Part shown: in pieces, positions 24,189 to 33,152 of the stretch | How positions within the stretch are numbered: the first letter of the stretch is position 1 | Layout: the number at the start of each line of letters is the position of its first letter | DNA from: Bacteroidaceae bacterium | GTDB taxonomy: Bacteria > Bacteroidota > Bacteroidia > Bacteroidales > Bacteroidaceae | Length of the DNA stretch: 33,850 bases | NCBI GenBank assembly: GCA_017958545.1 | Contig: JAGDCM010000041.1 | Span: forward strand, 1-33,850 | Direction of reading: 5' to 3' | Made by a program: the position numbers and the translations under genes | Notes under the pieces: generated by a model | The model's database searches: none | What the model saw: the letters and a program-made list of their open reading frames with translations, nothing else | Told to the model about the DNA's origin: nothing

Positions 24189-26249
24189 ATGCCACAGACA
24201 TTTAAGAGAACAACAGTAACTTCCGCACTGCCCTACGCCAACGGGCCGGTGCACATCGGACATCTGGCAGGTGTATACGTTCCCGCTGACATCTACAGCC
24301 GCTACCTGCGTCTGAAAGGTCGCCCCGTGATGTTTATCGGCGGCAGCGACGAACACGGCGTACCCGTTACTATCCGCGCACGCAAGGAGGGTATCACCGT
24401 GCAGGAAGTGGTGGACAGATACCACGAGCTGATTAAGGAGTCGTTCAAGGAATTCGGCATCAGCTTCGACATCTACAGCCGCACCACATCCCAGACACAC
24501 CACAAGCTGGCGTCCGACTTCTTCCGCAAACTCTACGACGAAGGGAAATTCGTGGAACAGACCTCCGAGCAGTTCTACGACGAGCAGACACAGCGTTTCC
24601 TCACCGACCGCAACATACGAGGCGAATGCCCCAAATGCCACGCTCCCGAGGCTTACGGCGACCAGTGTGAGAAATGCGGCGCAACACTCTCGCCCGAGGA
24701 ACTCATCAATCCCTACAACGCAGAGACGGGAAATCCCCTCGTGAAGAAGGCTACGAAGCACTGGTATCTCCCCTTGGACCAATACCAGGAATGGCTGGAG
24801 CAATGGATTCTGAAAGAACACACCGAGTGGAGAAGCAACGTCTACGGACAATGTAAGTCGTGGCTGGACGGAGGACTGAAACCCCGCGCCGTGACACGCG
24901 ACCTGGACTGGGGCATACCCGTTCCCGTAGAAGGCGCAGAGGGAAAAGTGCTCTATGTGTGGTTCGACGCTCCCATCGGATATATCTCAAACACGAAGGA
25001 GCTCTGCGACAACAAGCCAGAAGTATGGGGCTCGTGGGAAACATGGTGGAAAGACCCCGAAACCCGTCTCGTGCATTTCATCGGGAAGGACAACATCGTG
25101 TTCCATTGCATCGTGTTCCCCTCGATGCTGAAGGCTCACGGCGAATACATTCTGCCCGACAACGTGCCCTCGAACGAATTCCTCAATCTGGAGGGAAACA
25201 AGATTTCCACATCAAAGAACTACGCCGTCTGGCTGCATGAGTATCTCAAGGAGATGCCGGGCCGACAGGACGAACTGCGCTACGTGCTCACAGCAAATGC
25301 GCCCGAGACGAAGGACAACGACTTCACCTGGCGCGACTATCAGGCACGATGCAACAACGAGTTGGTGGCTGTGTACGGAAACTTTGTGAACCGTGCGCTG
25401 CAGCTGACACAGAAATACTACGAAGGCAAGGTGCCCGCTTGCGGAGAACTCACCGACTTCGACAGAGAGACACTCGCCGAATTCCGCGACGTGAAGGAAA
25501 AGCTTGAGAGCCTGCTGGAGGGCTTCAAGTTCCGCGAAGCACAGAAGGAGGCAATGAACCTGGCACGCATCGGAAACAAGTATCTCGCCGACTCCGAACC
25601 CTGGAAGGTGATCAAGACCGATCCCGAGCGCGTGAAGACCATTATAAATATATCGCTGCAGATTACAGCGAATCTGGCAATCGCCTTCGAACCCTTCCTG
25701 CCCTTCAGCAGCAAGCGTCTGAGAGAGATGATTGCAATGACGAGCTTCTCGTGGGAGCAGATCGGAAGCATGAATCTGCTGGCGGAAGGCACACAGCTGC
25801 CAAAGCCCGAACTGCTGTTCACAAAGGTGGAGGACAGCGACATCGAGTTCCAGATAAAGAAACTGGAAGACACAATAAAGGCCAACGAGGCGGAAGCCTA
25901 CAAGGCCGCACCCGTGAAGCCCACCGTCTCATTCGAGGAGTTTGAGAAGATGGATATCCGCGTGGGACTGGTGAAGGCCTGCGAGAAGGTGAAGAAGTCG
26001 AAGAAACTGCTGAAGTTCACCATCGACGACGGAAGCGGCAAGGACCGCACCATACTCTCGGGCATCGCACAATGGTACGAACCCGAACAGCTCGTGGGCA
26101 AACGCGTGCTCTTCATCGCCAACTTCGCACCTCGTACGATGATGGGTGAGACATCGGAAGGAATGATACTCTCCGCCGTAAACTATAACGGCGACCTCTC
26201 CGTGACCACCACACTCGACGATGTGAAGGGCGGAAGCCAAGTGGGATAA
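24189..26249 (+). CDS. metG: Methionyl-tRNA synthetase
   Basis: Charges tRNA-Met with methionine in the cytosol. The 686-residue length matches the long form with a C-terminal tRNA-binding domain. HIGH at 22-25 (PVHIGHLAG), a zinc knuckle Cys147/Cys150/Cys160/Cys163 ([17 protein letters not shown]), the KMSKS-type loop KISTSK at 338-343, and an EMAP/Trbp-like domain at ~580-686 ([35 protein letters not shown]). Its ATG lies 25 bp after the hairpin; no separate strong promoter box was seen, so some transcription may come from upstream. It converges on rsgA with only 4 bp between stop codons. Confidence 0.97.
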   Translation: MPQTFKRTTVTSALPYANGPVHIGHLAGVYVPADIYSRYLRLKGRPVMFIGGSDEHGVPVTIRARKEGITVQEVVDRYHELIKESFKEFGISFDIYSRTTSQTHHKLASDFFRKLYDEGKFVEQTSEQFYDEQTQRFLTDRNIRGECPKCHAPEAYGDQCEKCGATLSPEELINPYNAETGNPLVKKATKHWYLPLDQYQEWLEQWILKEHTEWRSNVYGQCKSWLDGGLKPRAVTRDLDWGIPVPVEGAEGKVLYVWFDAPIGYISNTKELCDNKPEVWGSWETWWKDPETRLVHFIGKDNIVFHCIVFPSMLKAHGEYILPDNVPSNEFLNLEGNKISTSKNYAVWLHEYLKEMPGRQDELRYVLTANAPETKDNDFTWRDYQARCNNELVAVYGNFVNRALQLTQKYYEGKVPACGELTDFDRETLAEFRDVKEKLESLLEGFKFREAQKEAMNLARIGNKYLADSEPWKVIKTDPERVKTIINISLQITANLAIAFEPFLPFSSKRLREMIAMTSFSWEQIGSMNLLAEGTQLPKPELLFTKVEDSDIEFQIKKLEDTIKANEAEAYKAAPVKPTVSFEEFEKMDIRVGLVKACEKVKKSKKLLKFTIDDGSGKDRTILSGIAQWYEPEQLVGKRVLFIANFAPRTMMGETSEGMILSAVNYNGDLSVTTTLDDVKGGSQVG

Positions 26250-26253
26250 CGTT

Positions 26254-27195
26254 CTACGCTCCGCGATATTTGCCGGCGTCCTTGTCTCCCAGCATAGAGA
26301 GATAACTCTCGTATCGGGAGAGAGCAATACGACCTTCGGAGACAGCACGACACACCTCGCAGTCTGGTTCGTTGGTATGAAGGCAGTTGCTGAAACGGCA
26401 CTCGCGCCCAACAGAGAATATCTCACGGAAATAGTGACTCACCTCTTCAGGCTCCATATCGAAAGTTCCGAAGCCCTTGATACCCGGAGTGTCGATGAGA
26501 GCATTCAGACTATTCGGATCACTCTGATTATCTAAAAAGAACATCTCCGAAAACGTGGTGGTATGCATTCCGGTAAGATGCGCCTCCGAAATGGCCGCAG
26601 TCTTCTGTTCGAGTCCGGGAATGAGGGCATTCAGGAGAGTCGTCTTCCCCACTCCGCTGTTGCCGCTGAGAAGCGTCAAACCTTCAAGCTCGCGAAGCTC
26701 AGACGGCACAGACGAGAGAGCGGACATTGCAATAGTCTCATAACCGAGCGACTCATAGAGGGAACGCAGATTCTGCAGTTCTTCCATCTCCTCCGGAGAA
26801 AGGATGTCCGTCTTATTGAAACAAATGACAACAGGAATACGATATGCCTCCGCAGTGGAAAGAAAACGGTCGATGAAAGTCGTTGATGTCTCAGGCTGGC
26901 GCAATGTAACAAGAAGGAGCACACGATCGATGTTTGCCGCGAGAATGTGACTCTGTTTGGAAAGATTGGAGGCCTTGCGAATGATGTAGTTGCGACGCGG
27001 GTACACATTGGTAATCAGAGCCGTCTCCCCATCTGGAGAAACAGCAATGTCAACACGGTCTCCAACAGCAACGGGATTAGTGGTGCGAAGCCCTTTAATG
27101 CGGAAAGAGCCTTTCACCTTGCACAAAAAAAACTGCCCATCGTCCCTGCGAACGGTGGTCCAGCTTCCTGAAATTTTGATGACAATGCCGCTCAC
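26254..27195 (-). CDS. rsgA: Ribosome small subunit-dependent GTPase A
   Basis: Late 30S-subunit assembly GTPase, cytosolic. The 313-residue protein shows the family's circularly permuted GTPase: G4 NKTD (127-130) comes before G1 GNSGVGKTT (178-186), then GMHTTT (209-214) and G3 DTPG (235-238). An N-terminal OB-fold region (~1-75) and a C-terminal zinc finger Cys266-x4-Cys271-x-His273-x5-Cys279 complete the architecture. The start overlaps the frr stop by 4 bp (ATGA), so it is coupled to ribosome recycling factor. Confidence 0.96.
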   Translation of the reverse strand: MSGIVIKISGSWTTVRRDDGQFFLCKVKGSFRIKGLRTTNPVAVGDRVDIAVSPDGETALITNVYPRRNYIIRKASNLSKQSHILAANIDRVLLLVTLRQPETSTTFIDRFLSTAEAYRIPVVICFNKTDILSPEEMEELQNLRSLYESLGYETIAMSALSSVPSELRELEGLTLLSGNSGVGKTTLLNALIPGLEQKTAAISEAHLTGMHTTTFSEMFFLDNQSDPNSLNALIDTPGIKGFGTFDMEPEEVSHYFREIFSVGRECRFSNCLHTNEPDCEVCRAVSEGRIALSRYESYLSMLGDKDAGKYRGA

Positions 27196-27752
27196 ACGGT
27201 CATTATCTCTTTCTCCTTCGCCGCCATCAATTCGTCGAGCTTCTTGATATAGCGGTCGTGCATCTTCTGGAGGTCGTTCTCCGCATCCTTCTCAAGGTCC
27301 TCGGAAAGACCATCCTTGATACCTTTCTTGAGACGGTCGTTTGTGTCACGGCGAGCATTGCGAACAGAAACTTTCGCCTTCTCCACTTCGCCGTTGCACT
27401 GCTTTGCGAGTTGCTTACGACGCTCCTCTGTCAAAGGTGGAATGTTGAGACGGATGATTTCACCGTTGTTGTCGGGTGTGATACCGACCTCTGAGTCGAT
27501 AATCGCCTTTTCAATAGCTTTGAACATCGTCTTGTCCCAAGGCTTAATGGCAATAGTGCGAGCGTCGGGAGTGGTAACACTGGCGACACCATTGAGAGGC
27601 ACCATACTACCGTAAGAATCAACACGGATACCATCCAGAATCTTCACATTGGCCTTTCCCGCACGAATATGTGCGAGAGACTCTTCCAAATACATCACGG
27701 CCTCTTCCATTCTCTCTTCAGCTTCCGCCAAAATTGCTTTTACATCAATCAT
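27192..27752 (-). CDS. frr: Ribosome recycling factor
   Basis: Releases ribosomes from mRNA after termination, together with EF-G. The 186-residue length is exact for the family. Motifs include [19 protein letters not shown] (near the N-terminus), [35 protein letters not shown] and the C-terminal helix ending AKEKEIMTV. It is followed by rsgA with a 4-bp overlap. In many bacteria frr directly follows pyrH; here pyrH is on the same strand about 4 kb upstream, with a five-gene opposite-strand cassette in between. frr has its own promoter. Confidence 0.97.
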   Translation of the reverse strand: MIDVKAILAEAEERMEEAVMYLEESLAHIRAGKANVKILDGIRVDSYGSMVPLNGVASVTTPDARTIAIKPWDKTMFKAIEKAIIDSEVGITPDNNGEIIRLNIPPLTEERRKQLAKQCNGEVEKAKVSVRNARRDTNDRLKKGIKDGLSEDLEKDAENDLQKMHDRYIKKLDELMAAKEKEIMTV

Positions 27753-27782
27753 TTGATATGTCTTTTATTGTTACTTACACGA

Positions 27783-27811
27783 CAAAGATATAAGATTTTT
27801 AGCAAAAACAA
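27783..27811 (-). promoter_or_regulatory. Promoter for frr-rsgA
   Basis: On the minus strand, TTG (27809-27811), 18 bp, then TATCTTTG (27783-27790) fits the Bacteroidota consensus. It lies 31 bp before the frr ATG, consistent with frr being transcribed independently of pyrH. Confidence 0.65.
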
Positions 27812-27864
27812 TGACTTTTAGAAAAACTTTTAAGCACAAGGACTAAACTTTATACCAAAATCCC

Positions 27865-27872
27865 TATCTTTG
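27865..27872 (+). promoter_or_regulatory. -7 promoter box for the VTC cassette
   Basis: TATCTTTG (TAnnTTTG) lies 20 bp before the GTG at 27893. It is the same octamer as the divergent frr box 75 bp away. No clear -33 element. Transcription would start near 27879, leaving a leader of about 14 bases. Confidence 0.55.
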
Positions 27873-27892
27873 TAACAGAAATGCGCCGATAA

Positions 27893-28660
27893 GTGGATAT
27901 AGACGCCCTAATACAACACCACCTGGAGCAACTTGAGCCAATTACATTGGCAGAGATGAAAGGCATCAGACTGATGAATCGCACGGACACCAAGTTTGTG
28001 ACGAACAAAGAGCATTTGGCGCAACTCTTGGAACTGTGCAAAGGAGAATACTATGCCCAATACAATGCCGGTAGCAAAATAGCCTCCTACAAAACCACTT
28101 ACTGGGACACAGACAATCACCTTTTCTTCATGGAGCATCACAACGGACGTGCTCCAAGACAGAAGGTGAGAGTGAGAACCTACATGGATTCCCAAGCCAC
28201 ATTCCTGGAAGTAAAGACAAAAAACAATCACGGACGCACAAAGAAAAAGCGCATTGAAGTGACCTCTCAGGAAACCGCAATGGAGGGAGAGGCAAACGAT
28301 TTCCTGATGAGCCTCGTACACATGCCCGTGACTGACATACATCCTACGGTGCAGAACCAATTCCACCGCATCACACTTGTGAACTACGGAAAGACGGAGC
28401 GTCTGACGATTGATTTTGATGTGGCATTCCATAACTACGAGACAGGGAAAGACGACAATGTCGGGAATCTGGTGATAGTGGAATTGAAAAGAGACGGAAA
28501 CGTGTACTCCCCTGTGCTGGCACTGCTGCGTAAGTTGCGCATCAAACCGAGCGGTTTCTCAAAATACTGCGTCGGCACTGTGATGACAAACGACAAGATA
28601 AAGAAAAACAACTTCAAAGAGAAACTTGTTAAATACCATAAAATATCACTTAAAAAATGA
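27893..28660 (+). CDS. VTC-domain polyphosphate polymerase-like protein
   Basis: A 255-residue soluble protein without signal peptide. It has the layout of the bacterial VTC domain, a triphosphate-tunnel (CYTH-like) beta-barrel that in yeast Vtc4 makes polyphosphate from ATP. Tunnel-type basic and acidic motifs are present in order: MNRTDTKFVT (28-37), KVRVRTY (91-97), FLEVKTK (104-110), KKKRIE (117-122), LTIDFDVAFHNY, LVIVELKRDG and SGFSKYCVGT. There is no SPX domain or membrane segment, unlike yeast Vtc4. The start is taken as GTG at 27893 because an in-frame TAA lies immediately before it. It overlaps the DUF4956 gene by 4 bp (ATGA) and opens the five-gene cassette. Polyphosphate synthesis is the family expectation, not shown here; phosphate or nucleotide binding without polymerisation is the alternative. 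Confidence 0.88.
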   Translation: MDIDALIQHHLEQLEPITLAEMKGIRLMNRTDTKFVTNKEHLAQLLELCKGEYYAQYNAGSKIASYKTTYWDTDNHLFFMEHHNGRAPRQKVRVRTYMDSQATFLEVKTKNNHGRTKKKRIEVTSQETAMEGEANDFLMSLVHMPVTDIHPTVQNQFHRITLVNYGKTERLTIDFDVAFHNYETGKDDNVGNLVIVELKRDGNVYSPVLALLRKLRIKPSGFSKYCVGTVMTNDKIKKNNFKEKLVKYHKISLKK

Positions 28661-29388
28661 TTGGATTTATTGAACTCATCGATAAACTCAACTATGAGTT
28701 GGCAGAAGCCATCGGACTGACATTGCTGGATGTAGAGCAGTCGATAGGTATGGCTCTACGCTTCTGCATGAACATCGTTGTCGTAAGCGTCATCGCGCGT
28801 TATTTCTACTTCCCTCGCAGCAAACGTCGCGACTATATGTTTGTTTTCATCATCATGTCGATGAGTATCTTCATGCTGGTGAGCTTCATGGGCGGAGATT
28901 CTTTGAAGACCGGTGCTGCACTCGGTCTGTTCGCCATCTTCGGCATTATACGCTATCGCACAGAGGCAATTCCCATCCGCGAGATGACCTATTTGTTCAT
29001 GCTCGTGAGCGTAAGTGTGGTGAATGCCCTGTCATCTGCCACCTATCACGCAAAAGCGGACTACTGGGACGGTGTCGGAATCGTGACACTGATATTTGCC
29101 AACCTCGTATTCCTGATGCTGGCATGGATTTTCGAGAAGAGCAATCTCCTCAACGAACACTGCTCAAAGTATATCAGATACGACAATGTGAACCTCGTTG
29201 CACCGGAAAAGCGTGAAGAATTGAAGGCTGATCTTGAAGCACGCACCGGTTTGAAGATAATTTCCATCGAAGTCGGAACAATCGATTTCTTAAAAGACAG
29301 CGTACTCATCCGTATATATTACGATGAGGATATGGACAGAGGTAACAGTATTGCAAACACAGTCAGATTCAACAAACTGGGACAATAA
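28657..29388 (+). CDS. DUF4956 polytopic membrane protein
   Basis: A 243-residue inner-membrane protein whose ATG overlaps the VTC gene stop by 4 bp. Hydrophobic segments lie at ~33-52, 60-78, 86-98, 108-126 and 137-159. The conserved DUF4956 signature LGLFAIFGIIRYRTEAIPIR follows the second segment. The last ~75 residues are soluble (LEARTGLKIISIEVGTIDFL), like a small ferredoxin-like cytosolic domain. DUF4956 genes are commonly next to VTC-domain genes in bacteria; my inference is that it anchors the polymerase or passes its product through the membrane, as Vtc1 does in yeast. No direct functional evidence. Confidence 0.87.
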   Translation: MIGFIELIDKLNYELAEAIGLTLLDVEQSIGMALRFCMNIVVVSVIARYFYFPRSKRRDYMFVFIIMSMSIFMLVSFMGGDSLKTGAALGLFAIFGIIRYRTEAIPIREMTYLFMLVSVSVVNALSSATYHAKADYWDGVGIVTLIFANLVFLMLAWIFEKSNLLNEHCSKYIRYDNVNLVAPEKREELKADLEARTGLKIISIEVGTIDFLKDSVLIRIYYDEDMDRGNSIANTVRFNKLGQ

Positions 29389-29391
29389 GAC

Positions 29392-30264
29392 ATGAAGCGA
29401 CTACTTCTATCATTTTTTGCCCTGATTGCAGCGTCAGCTCTATGGGCAGGAGAAGACGATTTCGGCGTGTGGGGAGAATTCTCTGCAGAGAAGGAATTCA
29501 ACTACAACTGGAGCGCAGGAGTCGAAGCACACTTCCGCACAGACCGTAACAGCACTTGTCTCGACCGTTGGGGTGTGGGACTGAATGCGAAGTACAAAGT
29601 GAACAAATATCTCAAGTTCGGAGCTGGCATCGAACTTATCAATAGCTACACACGTTCGAAGATAAAAAACTGGGACAATGCCGGATGGGAAATCGATACC
29701 GACGAGGGAATTGCCGTACGTCGTACAGGCTATAGAAAGACCAACTCGTATTTCACCCCTAAATTCCGCTTTAAGTTCGATGTAATCGCCGGAACGAAGA
29801 TTGGCACGTGGCTGCGGGTTTCTCTTCGCGAAAGATATCGCTACGCAAGAGTGGGTTCTGTGAATGCCATGCGTACCAAATATCGCAAGACGGACACATA
29901 CAAAGCCACCGACATTAACAACTGGCAATGGGAGCAGGTCGAAATCGGTGAATGGACATCCGAAATGATTGACCCGAAAGCGGAAGACGCATATAGTGAC
30001 CACCAATTGCGCAGTCGTGTGAAATTGGAGATGGACAAGAAGAAAAATCCCTGGCATCCGTTCGTCTCAGGAGAGTTGTTCAACGACATCTCCAACGGCA
30101 TGGACTTATACAAGATCCGAGCCTCTGCCGGTTTCGGCTATGATTTCAACAAGCACCACAGTATATCGTGTGCCTACGTCATCACCTTCTATCACAGGGA
30201 TATTGAGAACGATTTCGGCGACAGGCTGCATGCCACTTCAATTGCATACGACATAAAATTCTAA
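29392..30264 (+). CDS. DUF2490-type outer-membrane protein
   Basis: A 290-residue protein with signal peptide MKRLLLSFFALIAASALWAG (cleavage near residue 20), starting 3 bp after the DUF4956 stop. The body is alternating aromatic/polar strands (FGVWGEFSAEKEFNYNWSAG, GVGLNAKYKVNKYLKFGAG, WLRVSLRERYRYARV) and it ends in Phe (IAYDIKF), which fits an outer-membrane beta-barrel recognised by BAM. The family is close to DUF2490. It could be the outer-membrane part of the cassette. No transport substrate can be read. Confidence 0.8.
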   Translation: MKRLLLSFFALIAASALWAGEDDFGVWGEFSAEKEFNYNWSAGVEAHFRTDRNSTCLDRWGVGLNAKYKVNKYLKFGAGIELINSYTRSKIKNWDNAGWEIDTDEGIAVRRTGYRKTNSYFTPKFRFKFDVIAGTKIGTWLRVSLRERYRYARVGSVNAMRTKYRKTDTYKATDINNWQWEQVEIGEWTSEMIDPKAEDAYSDHQLRSRVKLEMDKKKNPWHPFVSGELFNDISNGMDLYKIRASAGFGYDFNKHHSISCAYVITFYHRDIENDFGDRLHATSIAYDIKF

Positions 30265-30271
30265 CATCGAC

Positions 30272-31279
30272 ATGAAACTTAATCACCTATACATACTGGC
30301 ATTGGCATCGACACTGATAATCTCGTCGTGCGCGAACGAAGAATTTGAGGATCCTGTCAGCATTGACATCCCCTCTCAGGATTTCGTAGTGAAGGATATT
30401 GTCAAGGTATATTTTGCAGAAGGGAATGTTGCCGTGGACCTACCGCTCGGACGCACGGATGTTACATATGTCGTAAACAACGGATATGTCACCATCACCA
30501 ATACGAATGAAACAGACGAATTGATGTTTATCCTTAGCGGAAGTAGCACAAACGGAGGTCTCGTATACAACGGCATATACAAGTGCACCTTTGTGCTCGA
30601 CAACCTCTCGTTGGTGTCCAAGATTGGGCCTGCGCTGGATATCCAATGCGGCAAGCGCGTAAACATTAAGATGACGGAAGGTTCGGAAAACAGCCTGGAA
30701 GATGCCGCGGGAGGCATCCACAAGGGATGTCTGTATTGCCGAGGACATGTGAAAATTACAGGAAACGGCAACCTTACCGTAAAGGGCAACACCAAGAACG
30801 GCATTCACATTAAAGAATATTTGAAAATCGGCAGCAGCGTAGGAAAAATCACCGTCAAAGAGGTTGTCGGACACGCCATCAGCGTAGGAGAAGATTTTGA
30901 GATGGAGGGCGGCACGCTGGATCTTGCCGCAACGAATATGGATTCAAGAGCCATTGAATGCGACAGCACAGTGACCATCTCGGGCGGCAATATAGATATT
31001 CTGGCCAGCGGAAACGGCTCCCGAGGCATCCAGGCCAATTATGACATCACAATAAACGAAAACAGCGGACCCACTGTGATAAATATCGCAGCCAACGGCG
31101 GCAAATGCAGCGAACCGGACGAACATCGTTGCATGGGCATGAAAACAGACCTCGTCTTCAAGATGAGTGCCGGATATGTGACTGTCACTAAACTGCTGAG
31201 CAACGCCCGCGGTATACGCTGTCTCAGCAAAGAAATAACCGGAGGCACGTGCGATGCAGAAATCAAAGAAGGACTCTAA
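30272..31279 (+). CDS. Cthe_2159-like carbohydrate-binding beta-helix lipoprotein
   Basis: A 335-residue lipoprotein (signal MKLNHLYILALASTLIISSC, lipidated Cys20), starting 7 bp after the DUF2490 stop. Residues ~70-310 are short repeating beta-strands of a right-handed parallel helix: CTFVLDNLSL, GPALDIQCGKRVNIKM, GCLYCRGHVKITGNGNLTV, GIHIKEYLKI, AISVGEDFEMEGGTLDLAA and TVTISGGNIDILASG. This is the pattern of the Clostridium thermocellum Cthe_2159 family, which binds acidic polysaccharide. Such proteins often occur near VTC, DUF4956 and CotH genes; CotH is missing here. It likely sits on the outer membrane, perhaps surface-exposed. Confidence 0.8.
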   Translation: MKLNHLYILALASTLIISSCANEEFEDPVSIDIPSQDFVVKDIVKVYFAEGNVAVDLPLGRTDVTYVVNNGYVTITNTNETDELMFILSGSSTNGGLVYNGIYKCTFVLDNLSLVSKIGPALDIQCGKRVNIKMTEGSENSLEDAAGGIHKGCLYCRGHVKITGNGNLTVKGNTKNGIHIKEYLKIGSSVGKITVKEVVGHAISVGEDFEMEGGTLDLAATNMDSRAIECDSTVTISGGNIDILASGNGSRGIQANYDITINENSGPTVINIAANGGKCSEPDEHRCMGMKTDLVFKMSAGYVTVTKLLSNARGIRCLSKEITGGTCDAEIKEGL

Positions 31280-31282
31280 CCA

Positions 31283-31729
31283 ATGAAACATCTGCTTTTG
31301 ACATTATTAACTCTCGCAACGCTGTCGGTACAAGCTGACGACTACAGTTATCTCACAACACAGTTGCAGGACAACACGGAAAACAGCGTACAACTGACCA
31401 AGGTGAAGAAGATTACATTCTCTGCAACCGAAGTTAAGATTTACACCACATCGGACATCCTTACTTATGCTCTGACGGACATGAAAAAGATATACTTCGC
31501 CTCCGAGCCTACAGATGTAAAATCACTCAAGAGTGAGAGTAAGTCCATTAAAAGCATCAACGGAACACTTGAAGTAAACGGCACAGGACTCCTGCGCGTC
31601 TATTCCAGCTCCGGCAGTCTCCTGCAGGTGGCAAAAATAGAAGGCTCTGCCAATGTCTCACTGGAGAGCCTTCCTGAAGGAACATACATCATCGTTCTCG
31701 GCGACGAAAGTATCAAGGTGGTGCGCTAA
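31283..31729 (+). CDS. Small secreted protein with a T9SS type A-like C-terminal sorting domain
   Basis: A 148-residue protein with signal peptide MKHLLLTLLTLATLSVQA (cleavage near residue 18), 3 bp after the beta-helix gene. The mature N-terminal half has two copies of an ITF-type motif (VKKITFSATEVKIYTTSD and MKKIYFASEP), found in many small exported Bacteroidota proteins. The last ~45 residues, LLRVYSSSGSLLQVAKIEG then LPEGTYIIVLGDESIKVVR, fit the T9SS type A C-terminal domain (vY...G..v, lp.GtYiv, KvvV). If right, the cassette product reaches the cell surface through the T9SS whose PorW and PorX are in this window. Its stop codon overlaps the pyrH stop on the other strand. Confidence 0.78.
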   Translation: MKHLLLTLLTLATLSVQADDYSYLTTQLQDNTENSVQLTKVKKITFSATEVKIYTTSDILTYALTDMKKIYFASEPTDVKSLKSESKSIKSINGTLEVNGTGLLRVYSSSGSLLQVAKIEGSANVSLESLPEGTYIIVLGDESIKVVR

Positions 31730-32433
31730 TTGTGGACCAAGGTGCCTATCTCCGCACCTTCCATCACACGCTTCAAATTCCCCTTCTCGTCCATATTAAA
31801 GACGTAAATCGGCAAATCATTCTGCATACACATTGCCGTAGCCGTGATATCCATCACTTTCAAACCGCGGGCAATCACCTCCTCGTAAGTGATATCATGG
31901 AACTTCGTTGCCGTGGGATCTTTCTCCGGGTCTGCAGTATATATTCCGTCTACACGAGTACCTTTAAGCATCACATCAGCCTCTATCTCTATACCACGCA
32001 GTGAAGAACCCGTATCTGTTGTAAAATACGGAGAACCCGTACCACCACTCATAATGACCACCTCACCGCGCTCCATTGCCTCAATCGCTTTCCATTTTGT
32101 ATAGAATTCACCTATAGGCTCCATACGAATTGCCGTAAGCACCCTGTTCTTCTGTCCCACGGCTCCAAGAGCTGAAGACAATGCCAACGAGTTTATCACC
32201 GTAGCACACATTCCCATCTGGTCTCCTTTCACACGGTCGAAACCCTTTCCTGCTCCCGTTAGTCCGCGGAAAATATTGCCGCCGCCAATGACGATACCTA
32301 TCTGCACACCCATCTGGGCAATCTCTTTAATCTGCAAGGCATAGTCATTGAGACGTTCCACATCGATGCCCTGCTTCTTCTCACCTGCCAGACTCTCACC
32401 TGAGAGCTTCAGCAAAATTCTCTTGAATTTCAT
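31726..32433 (-). CDS. pyrH: UMP kinase
   Basis: Phosphorylates UMP to UDP in pyrimidine nucleotide synthesis, cytosolic. With the ATG at 32433 (MKFKRILLKLSGESLAG) the protein has 235 residues, the normal length. The frame is open 14 codons further upstream, but the 4-bp ATGA overlap with the birA stop and the family N-terminus fix the start. Motifs: LKLSGESLAG, GIVIGGGNIFRG, IEADVMLKGTRVDGIYTADP and MDITATAMCMQNDLPI. The stop overlaps the stop of the convergent small secreted gene by 4 bp, leaving no room for a terminator between them. Confidence 0.96.
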   Translation of the reverse strand: MKFKRILLKLSGESLAGEKKQGIDVERLNDYALQIKEIAQMGVQIGIVIGGGNIFRGLTGAGKGFDRVKGDQMGMCATVINSLALSSALGAVGQKNRVLTAIRMEPIGEFYTKWKAIEAMERGEVVIMSGGTGSPYFTTDTGSSLRGIEIEADVMLKGTRVDGIYTADPEKDPTATKFHDITYEEVIARGLKVMDITATAMCMQNDLPIYVFNMDEKGNLKRVMEGAEIGTLVHN

Positions 32434-33152
32434 AGTTTTATTTTTATTTCCTTGAATGCGTAGCGGCGCGAACAACCGTCAGCATCCTTTATTATTAAAT
32501 GTCCGTCGTTTTCTACATGGGATATCACCCCTTCAAACTCCCCGTTCTTATCCTCGAAACGTGCCTGTATACCACGAAGGTACAGGTGCTCATGATATTG
32601 TTCCCTTATATGATTGTAACATCTTCCACATATTTCTATATATAACTGATAAAACTTGTCTGTCACATCCTTCAACACCGACTCGCGGGAGATATCTTTG
32701 CCCAATTCCATCGCCATCGAAGTGGCAGGAGCGGCAAGACCGTCGGGGAAAGACATCTGATTCACATTTATGCCACATCCAATGATGCTTCTCGTCACCC
32801 GTTTCCCCTGCAAATCGTTTTCAATCAGTATGCCGCAAACCTTTCTCGTGTCCACGTATATATCATTGGGCCATTTTATGCTTACCCTTTCTTTCGGGAT
32901 ATAACGCACAAGGGCGTTGTATATAGATAACGCGATACCTTGTGAAAGAACAAATGCATCTGCTGCATTCAGTTCGTTTGGAGTAATTAGTATACTGAAA
33001 AGAAGATTCTTCCCACCGTCCGATATCCATGTGTTCCCTCTCTGTCCGCGACCAGCGGTCTGCTCCTCGGCAACAGCTATAACAAAGTCCTCCTGCTCCC
33101 CTTTGAGAACATCGTTGGTAGATGTACAACTGTCAAATCTCAATATCCTCAT
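32430..33152 (-). CDS. birA: Biotin-[acetyl-CoA-carboxylase] ligase, monofunctional
   Basis: Attaches biotin to the biotin carboxyl carrier protein. The 240-residue form lacks the N-terminal helix-turn-helix of E. coli BirA, so it is probably not a transcriptional repressor. Motifs: STNDVLK, EEQTAGRGQRGNTW (biotinyl-AMP loop), SIKWPNDIYV, KVCGILIE and IIGCGINVNQ, then a short C-terminal SH3-like domain (FEGVISHVENDGHLII). Its start overlaps the yraN stop by 4 bp and its stop overlaps the pyrH start by 4 bp. Confidence 0.95.
   Translation of the reverse strand: MRILRFDSCTSTNDVLKGEQEDFVIAVAEEQTAGRGQRGNTWISDGGKNLLFSILITPNELNAADAFVLSQGIALSIYNALVRYIPKERVSIKWPNDIYVDTRKVCGILIENDLQGKRVTRSIIGCGINVNQMSFPDGLAAPATSMAMELGKDISRESVLKDVTDKFYQLYIEICGRCYNHIREQYHEHLYLRGIQARFEDKNGEFEGVISHVENDGHLIIKDADGCSRRYAFKEIKIKL

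Noticed and set aside
32434..32475. An N-terminal extension of pyrH to 32475.
   Set aside because: The family starts at MKFKRILLKLSGES and the ATGA overlap with birA sets the start at 32433.
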